A DNA stretch of 64,000 nucleotides. Source: Hymenobacter chitinivorans DSM 11115 (GTDB taxonomy: Bacteria > Bacteroidota > Bacteroidia > Cytophagales > Hymenobacteraceae). Positions within the stretch are counted from its first letter, which is position 1; every line of letters begins with the position of its first letter. Below the pieces are notes generated by a model that worked only from the letters and a program-made list of their open reading frames with translations, made no database searches and was not told the DNA's origin. The stretch covers positions 2,356,001 through 2,420,000 of the forward strand of contig NZ_PGFA01000001.1 of assembly GCF_002797555.1 (NCBI RefSeq), read 5' to 3'. Positions 27,580 to 35,211 of the stretch are shown in pieces. The position numbers and the translations under genes are program-made.

Positions 27580-27753
27580 AAGCCAATTATTCTCCCGGCA
27601 CCCGCTTGGAATGATGCCCGGGGCAGTGCCGTCCGCAGCGGTACGCTCATTCCCAACCAGGCTATACCGGTGGCCGACTTACCCACGGGCCTCTACCTAC
27701 TCCGCCTACAGGCGCCCGGGCAGGCCGTGGGGCAGCGCTTCGCTAAGGACTAG
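27580..27753 (+). pseudogene. Remnant of a T9SS C-terminal sorting domain
   Basis: An open stretch without a start, ending at TAG 27751, translates in part to IPVADLPTGLYLLRLQAPGQ and finishes QRFAKD. This matches the last half of a type A T9SS sorting domain (I.V..LP.GLYLLR...G....QRF.K). No cargo-coding sequence remains upstream: the same frame is closed by a stop at 27577-27579. It is most simply the tail of a deleted secreted-protein gene. Confidence 0.6.
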
Positions 27754-27828
27754 CCCGCCCGGCCCGCGTGCAACTGCCCGGCCGAACCCGTTTCCTTGGC
27801 ATATTCTCCCCACCTACTTTTTCAGCTG

Positions 27829-28287
27829 ATGAAAAAACTTCTGCTCGCCGCCGGCCTGTGGGCCCTGGCTCCCGCGGCCTTTGCCCAGACTTCCGCCGCC
27901 GAAACGGCCGCCGTAAAAAAAACCATTACCACCTTTTTCGACGGTATGCGCCGGGGCGACAGTGCCCTGGTGCGCAGCACGCTGGCCCCGGGCGTGGTGC
28001 TGCACACCATCAGCAGCCGCAGCGGCACGGTGCAAACGGGCACGGAAAAAGCGGCGGAGTTTCTCCAGCTCGTCGGCACCCCGCATCCGGAGGTGTACGA
28101 TGAGCGAATCAGCTTCGAGCAGGTGCTCGTGGATGCCAACCTGGCCAGTGTCTGGACGCCCTACCAGTTTTACGTGGGGCCCAAGTTCAGCCACTGCGGC
28201 TACAATTCCTTTCAGCTGGTGAAATTCGCCGCAGGCTGGAAAATCGTGCACATCATCGACACTCGCCGCAAGGACGGCTGCAAGTAG
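27829..28287 (+). CDS. Secreted SnoaL/NTF2-like protein
   Basis: Protein of 152 residues: signal peptide MKKLLLAAGLWALAPAAFAQ, then an NTF2-like cone fold with an N-terminal helix (VKKTITTFFDGMRRGDSALVRSTLAPGV), central strands and a C-terminal pair (FQLVKFAAGWKIVHIIDTRRK). It resembles the lumazine-binding/NTF2-like proteins common in Bacteroidota. The family includes enzymes and binding proteins, so no substrate can be given. Start at 27829 is set by the signal peptide. Confidence 0.82.
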   Translation: MKKLLLAAGLWALAPAAFAQTSAAETAAVKKTITTFFDGMRRGDSALVRSTLAPGVVLHTISSRSGTVQTGTEKAAEFLQLVGTPHPEVYDERISFEQVLVDANLASVWTPYQFYVGPKFSHCGYNSFQLVKFAAGWKIVHIIDTRRKDGCK

Positions 28288-28313
28288 ACAACGGCAAGTA
28301 GCTGCAAATCAAC

Positions 28314-28634
28314 TTAGAATGCGGGGATTCGGCGCAGCGGCGTGTCGTCTACTTTCCAGCAGTCCAGCTCGTAAAGCTCCCCGCGCTGGTCGAGGTAGAG
28401 CGAGACGAAAACCGGCACGCCGTCTTCGTCCAGGAAGCGGGTACTGGCAATTTTCTCGCCCAGGCGGCGCTCGGCCTGCGGGCTCACGAAGCGCAGGCTG
28501 CCGGTCAGCGCCTCATCCAGCTCCACGACTTCGATGCGGTAAAGCAAACTTAGCAGGTGCTCAGCCTGGGGCAGACCACGCAGCAGGAAGAGGAGCAAAC
28601 CCAGCTCGGGCAGTTTGAGCAGACGAGTGGCCAT
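28314..28634 (-). CDS. Small conserved protein (DUF6984-like)
   Basis: Protein of 106 residues from ATG 28634. The C-terminal half, LTGSLRFVSPQAERRLGEKI then DEDGVPVFVSLYLDQRGELYELDCWKVDDTPLRRIP, matches a small family I recall as DUF6984. A longer start at 28709 adds an unlikely hydrophobic extension. No catalytic motif is apparent; function unknown. Confidence 0.7.
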   Translation of the reverse strand: MATRLLKLPELGLLLFLLRGLPQAEHLLSLLYRIEVVELDEALTGSLRFVSPQAERRLGEKIASTRFLDEDGVPVFVSLYLDQRGELYELDCWKVDDTPLRRIPAF

Positions 28635-28754
28635 CAGACGAAGTCCGGTTTCTAGTGCTGCTGTTACATACGATAACGCGCCGGAAAAGGCAGCCCCCAA
28701 CCGAAGCACAACCCGCTTCTGCTCCGCCTTGCAACGCTTAGTACGCGGCGGCCC

Positions 28755-29414
28755 TTACGCCGGCCAGGCCTGAATAGCGGTGGCGCTGAGCTGACCCAGG
28801 TGGGCCACCACCCGGTCGGCGTGGTCGAGGTTCTGGCCCTCGGAATGCTCACTCTTGTAGCCGACGCAGGCCATGCCCGCGGCCTTGGCGGCCGTTACGC
28901 CGTTGGCCGAATCCTCGATAACCAGGCACTCGTGGGGCGGAACCCCGGCCAATTGGGCCGCGTGCAGAAAAATGGCCGGGTCGGGCTTGGACCGGGGAAA
29001 ATCCTCCCCGCTGATCAGGTTGTCGAAGTACGGGTAGAGCCCGAAGCGGGTAAAGACCCGGGCAATGGTTTCCTTCGAAGCCGACGAAGCCAGCTGCAGG
29101 GGCACCCCGGCCCGGTGCAAATCCTCAATCAGGGGCCGCGCCCCGGGCAGCAGCTCTAGCGTCGTCGACTCGTCGAAGGATTTGCCGAACAGCTCCCGCT
29201 TGCGCTGAATCAGGGTTTCTACTTCCTCCCTTAGTCCGAACTGGGCCTTGAGCTCCTGGTACACGTTGCGGGTGGAGGCGCCCAGGAAGGTGGCGTACTC
29301 GGCGGCTGTCATCGGAATGCCCAGCTCGGCGAAGTGGCGAAAAAAGGCGTCGTGGTGGAGCGGCTCGGTGTCGACGAGCACGCCGTCCATATCAAAAATG
29401 ACGGTGCGAATCAT
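28755..29414 (-). CDS. HAD-superfamily phosphatase, beta-phosphoglucomutase-like
   Basis: Cytoplasmic hydrolase of 219 residues. Motif I FDMDGVLVDTEPLHHDAF contains the nucleophile and acid Asp residues; motif II is LASSASKE; Lys motif III is at SKPDP; motif IV is VIEDSANGVTAAKAAGM. The alpha-helical cap follows motif I, as in subclass IA enzymes. Substrates in this group are sugar phosphates such as 2-deoxyglucose-6-P or beta-glucose-1-P. ATG 29414 is chosen as it begins MIRTVIFDMDG. Confidence 0.93.
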   Translation of the reverse strand: MIRTVIFDMDGVLVDTEPLHHDAFFRHFAELGIPMTAAEYATFLGASTRNVYQELKAQFGLREEVETLIQRKRELFGKSFDESTTLELLPGARPLIEDLHRAGVPLQLASSASKETIARVFTRFGLYPYFDNLISGEDFPRSKPDPAIFLHAAQLAGVPPHECLVIEDSANGVTAAKAAGMACVGYKSEHSEGQNLDHADRVVAHLGQLSATAIQAWPA

Positions 29415-29480
29415 GCGGTAAAGGTAGCACTCCTCCTCTTTCACCAAGGCGACAGTTCCCGCCGAGGAGCGCAGAGTGCT

Positions 29481-30140
29481 TTACCGGGCCAGCACCACGA
29501 TGTCGGGCACTTCCAGCACGGGCTTGGGGTAGCCCCGGCGCACCACGTTGAGCATGGCCTGCCCCAGCTCGGCCAGCGTGGACACGTAGCGGGGCAAAAA
29601 GCGCCGCAGCGCCGGGTACAGCCAGCCGAAGTACTTGTAGTAGGGCAGCGTGTGGCGCAGGCCGGGCGTGGCCTGCATGAAACCGGGCCGGAACATATAG
29701 GCCTGTTTGAAGCCGAGCGCCAACAGGTCATTTTCGGTGCGGCCCTTCACCCGGGCCCACATGCTGCGGCCGTGGGCCGAGCTGTCGGTGCCCGCGCCCG
29801 AGACGTAGCAAAACGTCAGCTCGGGGTTGCGGGGCAGCAGGGTGTGGGCGAAGTGCAGGGTCAAATCGTAGGTCAGGCGCTGGTACTCGGGCTGCTGCAG
29901 ACCCACCGACGAGACGCCCAAACAGAAGAAGCAGGCGTTATAGCCCGTGAGCTGGTCCTGAATCGGGGTCAGGTCGTGAAAGTCCGCATGGATAATTTCG
30001 CGCAGCTTGGGGTGCGTCACGCCCGAGGGCCGGCGGCTGATGCTAAGCACCTGCTCCACGTCGGGGCTGTTCAGGGCTTCGTGCAGCACCCCCTCGCCCA
30101 CCATCCCGGTAGCCCCGGTCAGAATTGCTTTGATCTTCAT
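29481..30140 (-). CDS. NAD(P)-binding Rossmann-fold epimerase-like protein
   Basis: Short-chain/extended-type Rossmann protein of 219 residues. The dinucleotide motif TGATGMVGEGVLHEAL is at the N-terminus, and ACFFCLGVSSVG and LTFCYVSGAGTDSS follow. KGRTENDLLALGFKQAYMFRPGFMQ is typical of atypical SDR proteins related to HTATIP2/YbjT-type NAD(P)H-binding proteins. The catalytic YxxxK is not evident. Substrate unknown. Confidence 0.88.
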   Translation of the reverse strand: MKIKAILTGATGMVGEGVLHEALNSPDVEQVLSISRRPSGVTHPKLREIIHADFHDLTPIQDQLTGYNACFFCLGVSSVGLQQPEYQRLTYDLTLHFAHTLLPRNPELTFCYVSGAGTDSSAHGRSMWARVKGRTENDLLALGFKQAYMFRPGFMQATPGLRHTLPYYKYFGWLYPALRRFLPRYVSTLAELGQAMLNVVRRGYPKPVLEVPDIVVLAR

Positions 30141-30188
30141 GGGAAGGTAGACGGGTGAGCGGGGCGGATGTTTTAGCGCTGCACCCGT

Positions 30189-30491
30189 TTACTTTTTCCT
30201 AGAATCAGCGGGCGTCGCCAGTATGATCAGCAGACTACCGGCCAGGCCGCACCAGCCATAGATGTTCAGATGGGTTTTTACCCTTCGGCGGTGCGTACAA
30301 TTTCCGTGTCTACCAATAGACGTAGAATTCCATTTATCTGCGCATCCCTCATAGGCGCCCAGTACGGCAAATCCACAAGCAATTACGAATGCGCCGCCCA
30401 ATATCCATTTGGGCCGCTTATCCAGGTTCAGCAACTTGGCAAGCAGAATTGCGCCCGCAAAGCCACAGATGAGAAACAGCAATAACCTCAT
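30189..30491 (-). CDS. Hypothetical membrane protein
   Basis: Protein of 100 residues with three hydrophobic segments (about 3-17, 30-46 and 78-93) joined by a hydrophilic region containing two Cys residues (YEGCADKWN and GNCTHRRR). No family is recognised. It sits 16 bp downstream of ispG on the same strand and could be co-transcribed. Base composition is lower in GC than its neighbours, which suggests a lineage-specific gene. Confidence 0.55.
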   Translation of the reverse strand: MRLLLFLICGFAGAILLAKLLNLDKRPKWILGGAFVIACGFAVLGAYEGCADKWNSTSIGRHGNCTHRRRVKTHLNIYGWCGLAGSLLIILATPADSRKK

Positions 30492-30507
30492 CGTCTAGAG
30501 GCGAGGT

Positions 30508-32577
30508 CTACACCCCCACCGGCTCGGCCAGCACCACGGGCTCCAGCCACTTGCCATCCTCGCGCATGAGCTCGATGAGCTGGTCCACGGCTTGCTCCTC
30601 GGGCACCGACTTCTTGATGACTTCCTGGCCGCGGTAGAGGGCAATTTTGCCCTTACCCACGCCCACGTAGCCGTAGTCGGCGTCGGCCATTTCGCCGGGC
30701 CCGTTCACGATGCAGCCCATGATGCCGATTTTGACGCCCTTCAAATGGTCGGTGCGCTTGCGGATCATGGCCGTGGTTTCCTGCAAATCGAACAGCGTCC
30801 GGCCGCAGCTGGGGCAGCTGATGTACTCGGTCTTAGACATGCGGGTGCGGGCCGCCTGCAGAATGCCGAAGCTGAGCTGGTTGAGCTGGTCCAGAGTCTG
30901 AAGCCACTCGCTTTTCGGGCGCTCGGGCAGCAGCTCGGTGCTCAGAATTACCCCGTCGCCGAGGCCGTCGAGCAGCAGGCCGCCCACGTCGGTGGCGGCG
31001 TAGAGCTGGGTTTGCTCGGGCGTCAGCGCGGGGTACTGGCGCTGGATAATCACCGGGTTGGTAATGCCATTATTGAGCAGCTCAAAAAACGCCCGGCGGA
31101 TTTCGGGCATGGCGTGGGCGTTGTCGGTGCGCAGCAGCACGACGGCCGTGGTATCCTGGCGGAGCTGGTCGAGGGCGGCCGGCGTGAGCGAGTCCAGGGT
31201 CTGGAACACGAAGTTGAGCTCGGCGTGCCGGGTGCCGGCCACGGCGTACTCGGCTGGGGTCAGCACCGGGTAGTGGTCGGGGCGGGCACCGCCGTCGAGC
31301 CAGGCGCTGTAGTCGACAACCTCCTTCAGGCCGTTGGGCAGCATAAACGGCACCGGCCGCTGCCCGCTGTAGAGGTAGTCGGCCCCCAGGTCGTTCATCT
31401 GAAACTTGTCGAGGAAGGCCGAGTACAAGTGCCCCACGGCCCGCAGATCGGCATATTCCACCGATGAAAGCCGGGAAATATCTACCATCACCCGGGGCAC
31501 GTTCTGCCCGCCCAGGTTCTGCACCTCCCGCGTGTAGCGGCGGAAGTACTGGAAGGGGTCGATGGGGATGTTAGTTGTCAGTTGTTGGTTGTTAGTTGTT
31601 AGGTCGTTCTTTTCACTGACAACTGACAACTGAGAACTAACAACTAAGGGCCGGATGGGCTTGGCCTCCAGGGCGCGGGTGGTGTAGCGGTCAATCAGGG
31701 CCTTGGCCACGGGGGCTTCGGCTTCGGGAGCTTCGGTGAGTGATACGCGCACGGTGTCGCCGAGGCCGTCTTCGAGCAGGGTCCCGATGCCCACGGCCGA
31801 CTTGATGCGGCCGTCTTCGGCCTCGCCGGCTTCCGTCACGCCCAGGTGCAGCGGGTAGGGCTGCAGGCCTTCCGCATCGAGCTTCTGCACCAGCAAGCGG
31901 TAGGCCTGCACCATTACCTGGGTATTGGAGGCCTTCATCGAGAGCACCACGTCGTAGTAGTTTTCCTCCTCGCAGAGGCGCAAAAACTCCAACGCCGACT
32001 CCACCATGCCCAGCGGAGTGTCGCCGTAGCGGCTCAGAATCCGGTCGGACAACGAGCCGTGGTTGGTGCCGATGCGCATGGCCGTGCCGTACTGCTTGCA
32101 GATCTGGACCAGGGGCCGAAACCGTTCCCGGATCCGGTCTACCTCGGCCGCGTAGCTGCTGTCGGTGTACTCAATGACGTCGAATTTCTTCTTGTCAGCG
32201 TAGTTGCCGGGGTTCACGCGCACTTTTTCCACGATGCGGGCGGCCAGCTCGGCGGCGTTGGGCGTGAAGTGAATGTCGGCAATGAGCGGCACCGTGCAGC
32301 CCCGCTTGCGCAGCTCCTTCTTGATTTCGAGCAGGTTCTGGGCCTCCTTCACGCTGGGGGCCGTGATGCGCACGTACTCGCAGCCAGCTTCCACCATGCG
32401 CAGAGTCTGCTCCACCGAGCCCAGGGTGTCCATGGTGTCTACGGTGGTCATGCTCTGCACCCGAATCGGGTTGAGGCCGCCCATGGGCAGGTCCCCGATT
32501 TTCACCTCGCGCGAGAGGCGACGCTTGTATTCGGTCAGGCTGGGGCAGTAAATCTTGGAAGCGGAGGCAGTGGTCAT
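30508..32577 (-). CDS. ispG: 4-hydroxy-3-methylbut-2-enyl diphosphate synthase, long form
   Basis: MEP-pathway enzyme of isoprenoid synthesis that converts MEcPP to HMBPP with a [4Fe-4S] cluster. The 689-residue form has the TIM-barrel domain (about 10-300: IRVQSMTTVDTMD, LIADIHFTPNAA, RVNPGNYADKKKFD), an insert domain (about 335-590) and the C-terminal reductase-like domain with cluster cysteines in SCPSCGRTLF and MGCIVNGPGE. Long IspG proteins are normal in Bacteroidota. The ATG at 32577 begins the conserved YCPSLTEYKRR. A palindromic repeat is inserted in frame near residues 311-336. Confidence 0.97.
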   Translation of the reverse strand: MTTASASKIYCPSLTEYKRRLSREVKIGDLPMGGLNPIRVQSMTTVDTMDTLGSVEQTLRMVEAGCEYVRITAPSVKEAQNLLEIKKELRKRGCTVPLIADIHFTPNAAELAARIVEKVRVNPGNYADKKKFDVIEYTDSSYAAEVDRIRERFRPLVQICKQYGTAMRIGTNHGSLSDRILSRYGDTPLGMVESALEFLRLCEEENYYDVVLSMKASNTQVMVQAYRLLVQKLDAEGLQPYPLHLGVTEAGEAEDGRIKSAVGIGTLLEDGLGDTVRVSLTEAPEAEAPVAKALIDRYTTRALEAKPIRPLVVSSQLSVVSEKNDLTTNNQQLTTNIPIDPFQYFRRYTREVQNLGGQNVPRVMVDISRLSSVEYADLRAVGHLYSAFLDKFQMNDLGADYLYSGQRPVPFMLPNGLKEVVDYSAWLDGGARPDHYPVLTPAEYAVAGTRHAELNFVFQTLDSLTPAALDQLRQDTTAVVLLRTDNAHAMPEIRRAFFELLNNGITNPVIIQRQYPALTPEQTQLYAATDVGGLLLDGLGDGVILSTELLPERPKSEWLQTLDQLNQLSFGILQAARTRMSKTEYISCPSCGRTLFDLQETTAMIRKRTDHLKGVKIGIMGCIVNGPGEMADADYGYVGVGKGKIALYRGQEVIKKSVPEEQAVDQLIELMREDGKWLEPVVLAEPVGV
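31571..31647. repeat. Palindromic repeat inserted in frame in ispG
   Basis: Imperfect inverted repeat built of TTAGTTGT/CAGTTGT units: left arm 31571-31602, right arm about 31616-31647 as the reverse complement. It encodes VVSSQLSVVSEKNDLTTNNQ and the following QLTTN, a low-complexity linker between the two IspG domains. It behaves like the protein-embedded palindromic elements described in other bacteria. Confidence 0.82.
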
Positions 32578-32818
32578 GCTCAAAAACTGGATAGGCGTAG
32601 TCAAAACTACGGATAGTCGCGTAAAGTTGCGGCGGGCAAAGGTACGCAAGGTTTGGGCGCGGGACACGTCGGGGCTTGGCCGGTATCAAGCCCGCGTTGG
32701 GCGGTACCAGCCCGGCCGGGGCGGCAGGCCGTGGGGCGGGCCACAGGCGAACCGCGGCCGCCGCGGGGCAACTTTTCGCGTGGCCGCCGGTCTATAGTTC
32801 TGTATCAACGATGCTTCC

Positions 32819-33301
<483 letters not shown>

Positions 33302-33329
33302 TCAAATCCTTCACCTCATCCTGCTTGCC

Positions 33330-33947
33330 ATGAAAAAGCTCCTCTCCTTCTTCCCCGCCCTGCTGGCCCTGGTGCTGCTCACGGGCTTCGTACTGGGGCC
33401 GGCCGGCTACCAGGTCGGCGACAAAGTCGCGGACTTCAAGCTTCGGAACGTGGACGGTAAAACGGTGTCGTTGGCCGATAACAAGGCCGTCAAGGGCTAC
33501 ATCGTCGTCTTTACCTGCAACACCTGCCCCTACGCCCAGGCCTACGAAAGCCGCATTATTGCCCTGCACCAGAAATACGCGCCCCAGGGCTACCCCGTGG
33601 TGGCCATCAACCCCAACGACGCGGCCACCGTGCCCGGCGACTCCTACGCCGAAATGAAGGCCCGGGCCGCCAGCAAAAAGTATCCTTTCCCCTACCTGCA
33701 GGATGAAACCCAGCTGGTAGCCCGCACCTACGGCGCCACCCGCACGCCCCACCTCTACGTGGTTACCCGCCAGGGCTCCGAATTCGTGGTGAGCTACATC
33801 GGCGCCATCGACGACAACTCGGAAGACGCCAAGCTGGTCAAAACCAAATACGTGGAGCAAGCCATGACCGACTTGCTGGCCGGCAAACCCGCCGCCACCA
33901 ATTCCACCAAAGCCATCGGCTGCACGATTAAGTGGAAAAAAAGCTAA
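33330..33947 (+). CDS. Exported redoxin/peroxiredoxin-like protein
   Basis: Thioredoxin-superfamily protein of 205 residues with an N-terminal signal peptide (LLALVLLTGFVLGPAG). The AhpC/TSA-like core starts GDKVADFKLRNVDGKTVSL and has the active-site pair in FTCNTCPYAQAYESR. cis-Pro is in ATRTPHLYVV. This branch (thioredoxin family protein with CxxCPY) is common in Bacteroidota and often paired with TlpA-like proteins, as here. Function in periplasmic redox control is inferred. Confidence 0.88.
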   Translation: MKKLLSFFPALLALVLLTGFVLGPAGYQVGDKVADFKLRNVDGKTVSLADNKAVKGYIVVFTCNTCPYAQAYESRIIALHQKYAPQGYPVVAINPNDAATVPGDSYAEMKARAASKKYPFPYLQDETQLVARTYGATRTPHLYVVTRQGSEFVVSYIGAIDDNSEDAKLVKTKYVEQAMTDLLAGKPAATNSTKAIGCTIKWKKS

Positions 33948-34234
33948 TGATTAATGTGCTCAAGTGCTAATGTGGGGGATGTGAGAAATGAAAAACCGTG
34001 TCATTGCGAGGCGTGAGCCAAAGCAATCCGTCCTCTGAAATGTACTGAGCTCTTTTAAGTAAAAAAGCCCTTTCCCGTATTCACGAGAAAGGGCTTTTTG
34101 GTAAAAGGACCCTAGTCACTAGCAGCGGACGGATTACTTCTGCCTTTGGCTTCGCAATGACACACGCTTTTCATTTCTCACATTCTTCACATTCAAGCAC
34201 ATTCAACCACATTAGCACCTGAGCACATTACCAA
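33948..34234. repeat. Long intergenic palindrome with internal terminator
   Basis: Almost the entire gap between convergent genes is one palindrome: left arm about 33952-34033, right arm about 34127-34230. The arms share, from outside in, TAATGTGCTC, GTGCTAATGTG, ATGTGAGAAATGAAAA, GTGTCATTGCGA and AATCCGTCC. The centre has the hairpin AAAAAGCCCTTTC (34062-34074) / GAAAGGGCTTTTT (34087-34099). The repeat continues in similar words into the last codons of the quinone oxidoreductase gene. Confidence 0.85.
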
Positions 34235-35203
34235 TTAGCACATTAGCATGATTTTGCCGATATGCTCGCTGCTTTCCATCAGCTCGTGGGCGGCGGCGGC
34301 TTCGGCCAGGGAGAAAGTGCGGTGGATAACGGGTTTGAACTTGCCGGCGGCCAGCAGCGGCCACACGTGCCGCTCGACTTCAGCGGCCAGGGCGGCTTTG
34401 AAATCGGCGGAGCGGGGGCGCAGGGTGCTGCCGGTGATGGTGAGGCGGCGGCGCATGACTTCCAGGGCGTTGAACTCGGCCCGGGGTCCGCGCGTGGCGT
34501 TGATGAACACCAGACGGCCGTCGTCCCGGAGCAGGCTCAGGTTTTTGGGCGTGTAGTCGCCCCCAATCATGTCCAGAATCACGTCGGCGCCGGTTTCGTG
34601 CAGGGCAGCTTCGAAATCTTCTTGCTTATAATTGATACAGCGCTGGGCCCCCAGCTCCTCGCAGGCCCGGCACTTGGCGGCGCTGCCGGCGGTGGCCAAA
34701 ACCGGGGAACCCAGGGCCGCGGCCAGCTGAATGGCGGTGATGCCAATGCCGCTGCTGCCGCCGTGGACCAGCAGGATTTCGCCGGGCTGCAGGGCGCCGC
34801 GCTGAAACACGTTGTGCCACACCGTAAACACGGTTTCGGGCAAGGACGCAGCCTGCGCCAGGGTCCAGCCGGCGGGCACGGGCAGGCAGTGGCGGGCCTC
34901 GACGACGGCGTACTCGGCGTAGGCCCCGGCCGTGAGCAAGGCACAGACTTCGTCGCCGGGCTGCCAGCGCGTGACGGCGGCGCCGCAGGCTTCCACGGTG
35001 CCGGCCAGTTCCAGGCCGGGCACCAGGCCCATCACGTCGGCGGCGCCGCCGTACTTGCCCTGGCGCAGCAGCACGTCGGGCCGGTTGACGCCGGCAGCGG
35101 CCACCCGAATCAGGACTTGATGGGGCGCGGGAACGGGTTTTTCTCTTTCCTGAAGCTGCAGCACGGCGGCGGCCCCGGGCTGGGTTATGACAATGGCTTT
35201 CAT
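34235..35203 (-). CDS. NAD(P)H-quinone oxidoreductase (medium-chain dehydrogenase family)
   Basis: Zinc-independent MDR enzyme of 322 residues related to QOR/PIG3. The GroES-like N-terminal domain (PHQVLIRVAAAGVNRPDVLLRQG, PGLELAGTVEACG) is followed by the Rossmann domain with LVHGGSSGIGITAIQLAAALG, then ADVILDMIGGDYTPKNLSLL. Catalyses reduction of quinones or enones with NADPH. It starts 8 bp after the PAS kinase stop on the same strand, so the two are likely one transcript. The last codons (LMC) coincide with the outer word of the adjacent palindrome. Confidence 0.93.
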   Translation of the reverse strand: MKAIVITQPGAAAVLQLQEREKPVPAPHQVLIRVAAAGVNRPDVLLRQGKYGGAADVMGLVPGLELAGTVEACGAAVTRWQPGDEVCALLTAGAYAEYAVVEARHCLPVPAGWTLAQAASLPETVFTVWHNVFQRGALQPGEILLVHGGSSGIGITAIQLAAALGSPVLATAGSAAKCRACEELGAQRCINYKQEDFEAALHETGADVILDMIGGDYTPKNLSLLRDDGRLVFINATRGPRAEFNALEVMRRRLTITGSTLRPRSADFKAALAAEVERHVWPLLAAGKFKPVIHRTFSLAEAAAAHELMESSEHIGKIMLMC

Positions 35204-35211
35204 GAGAACAA

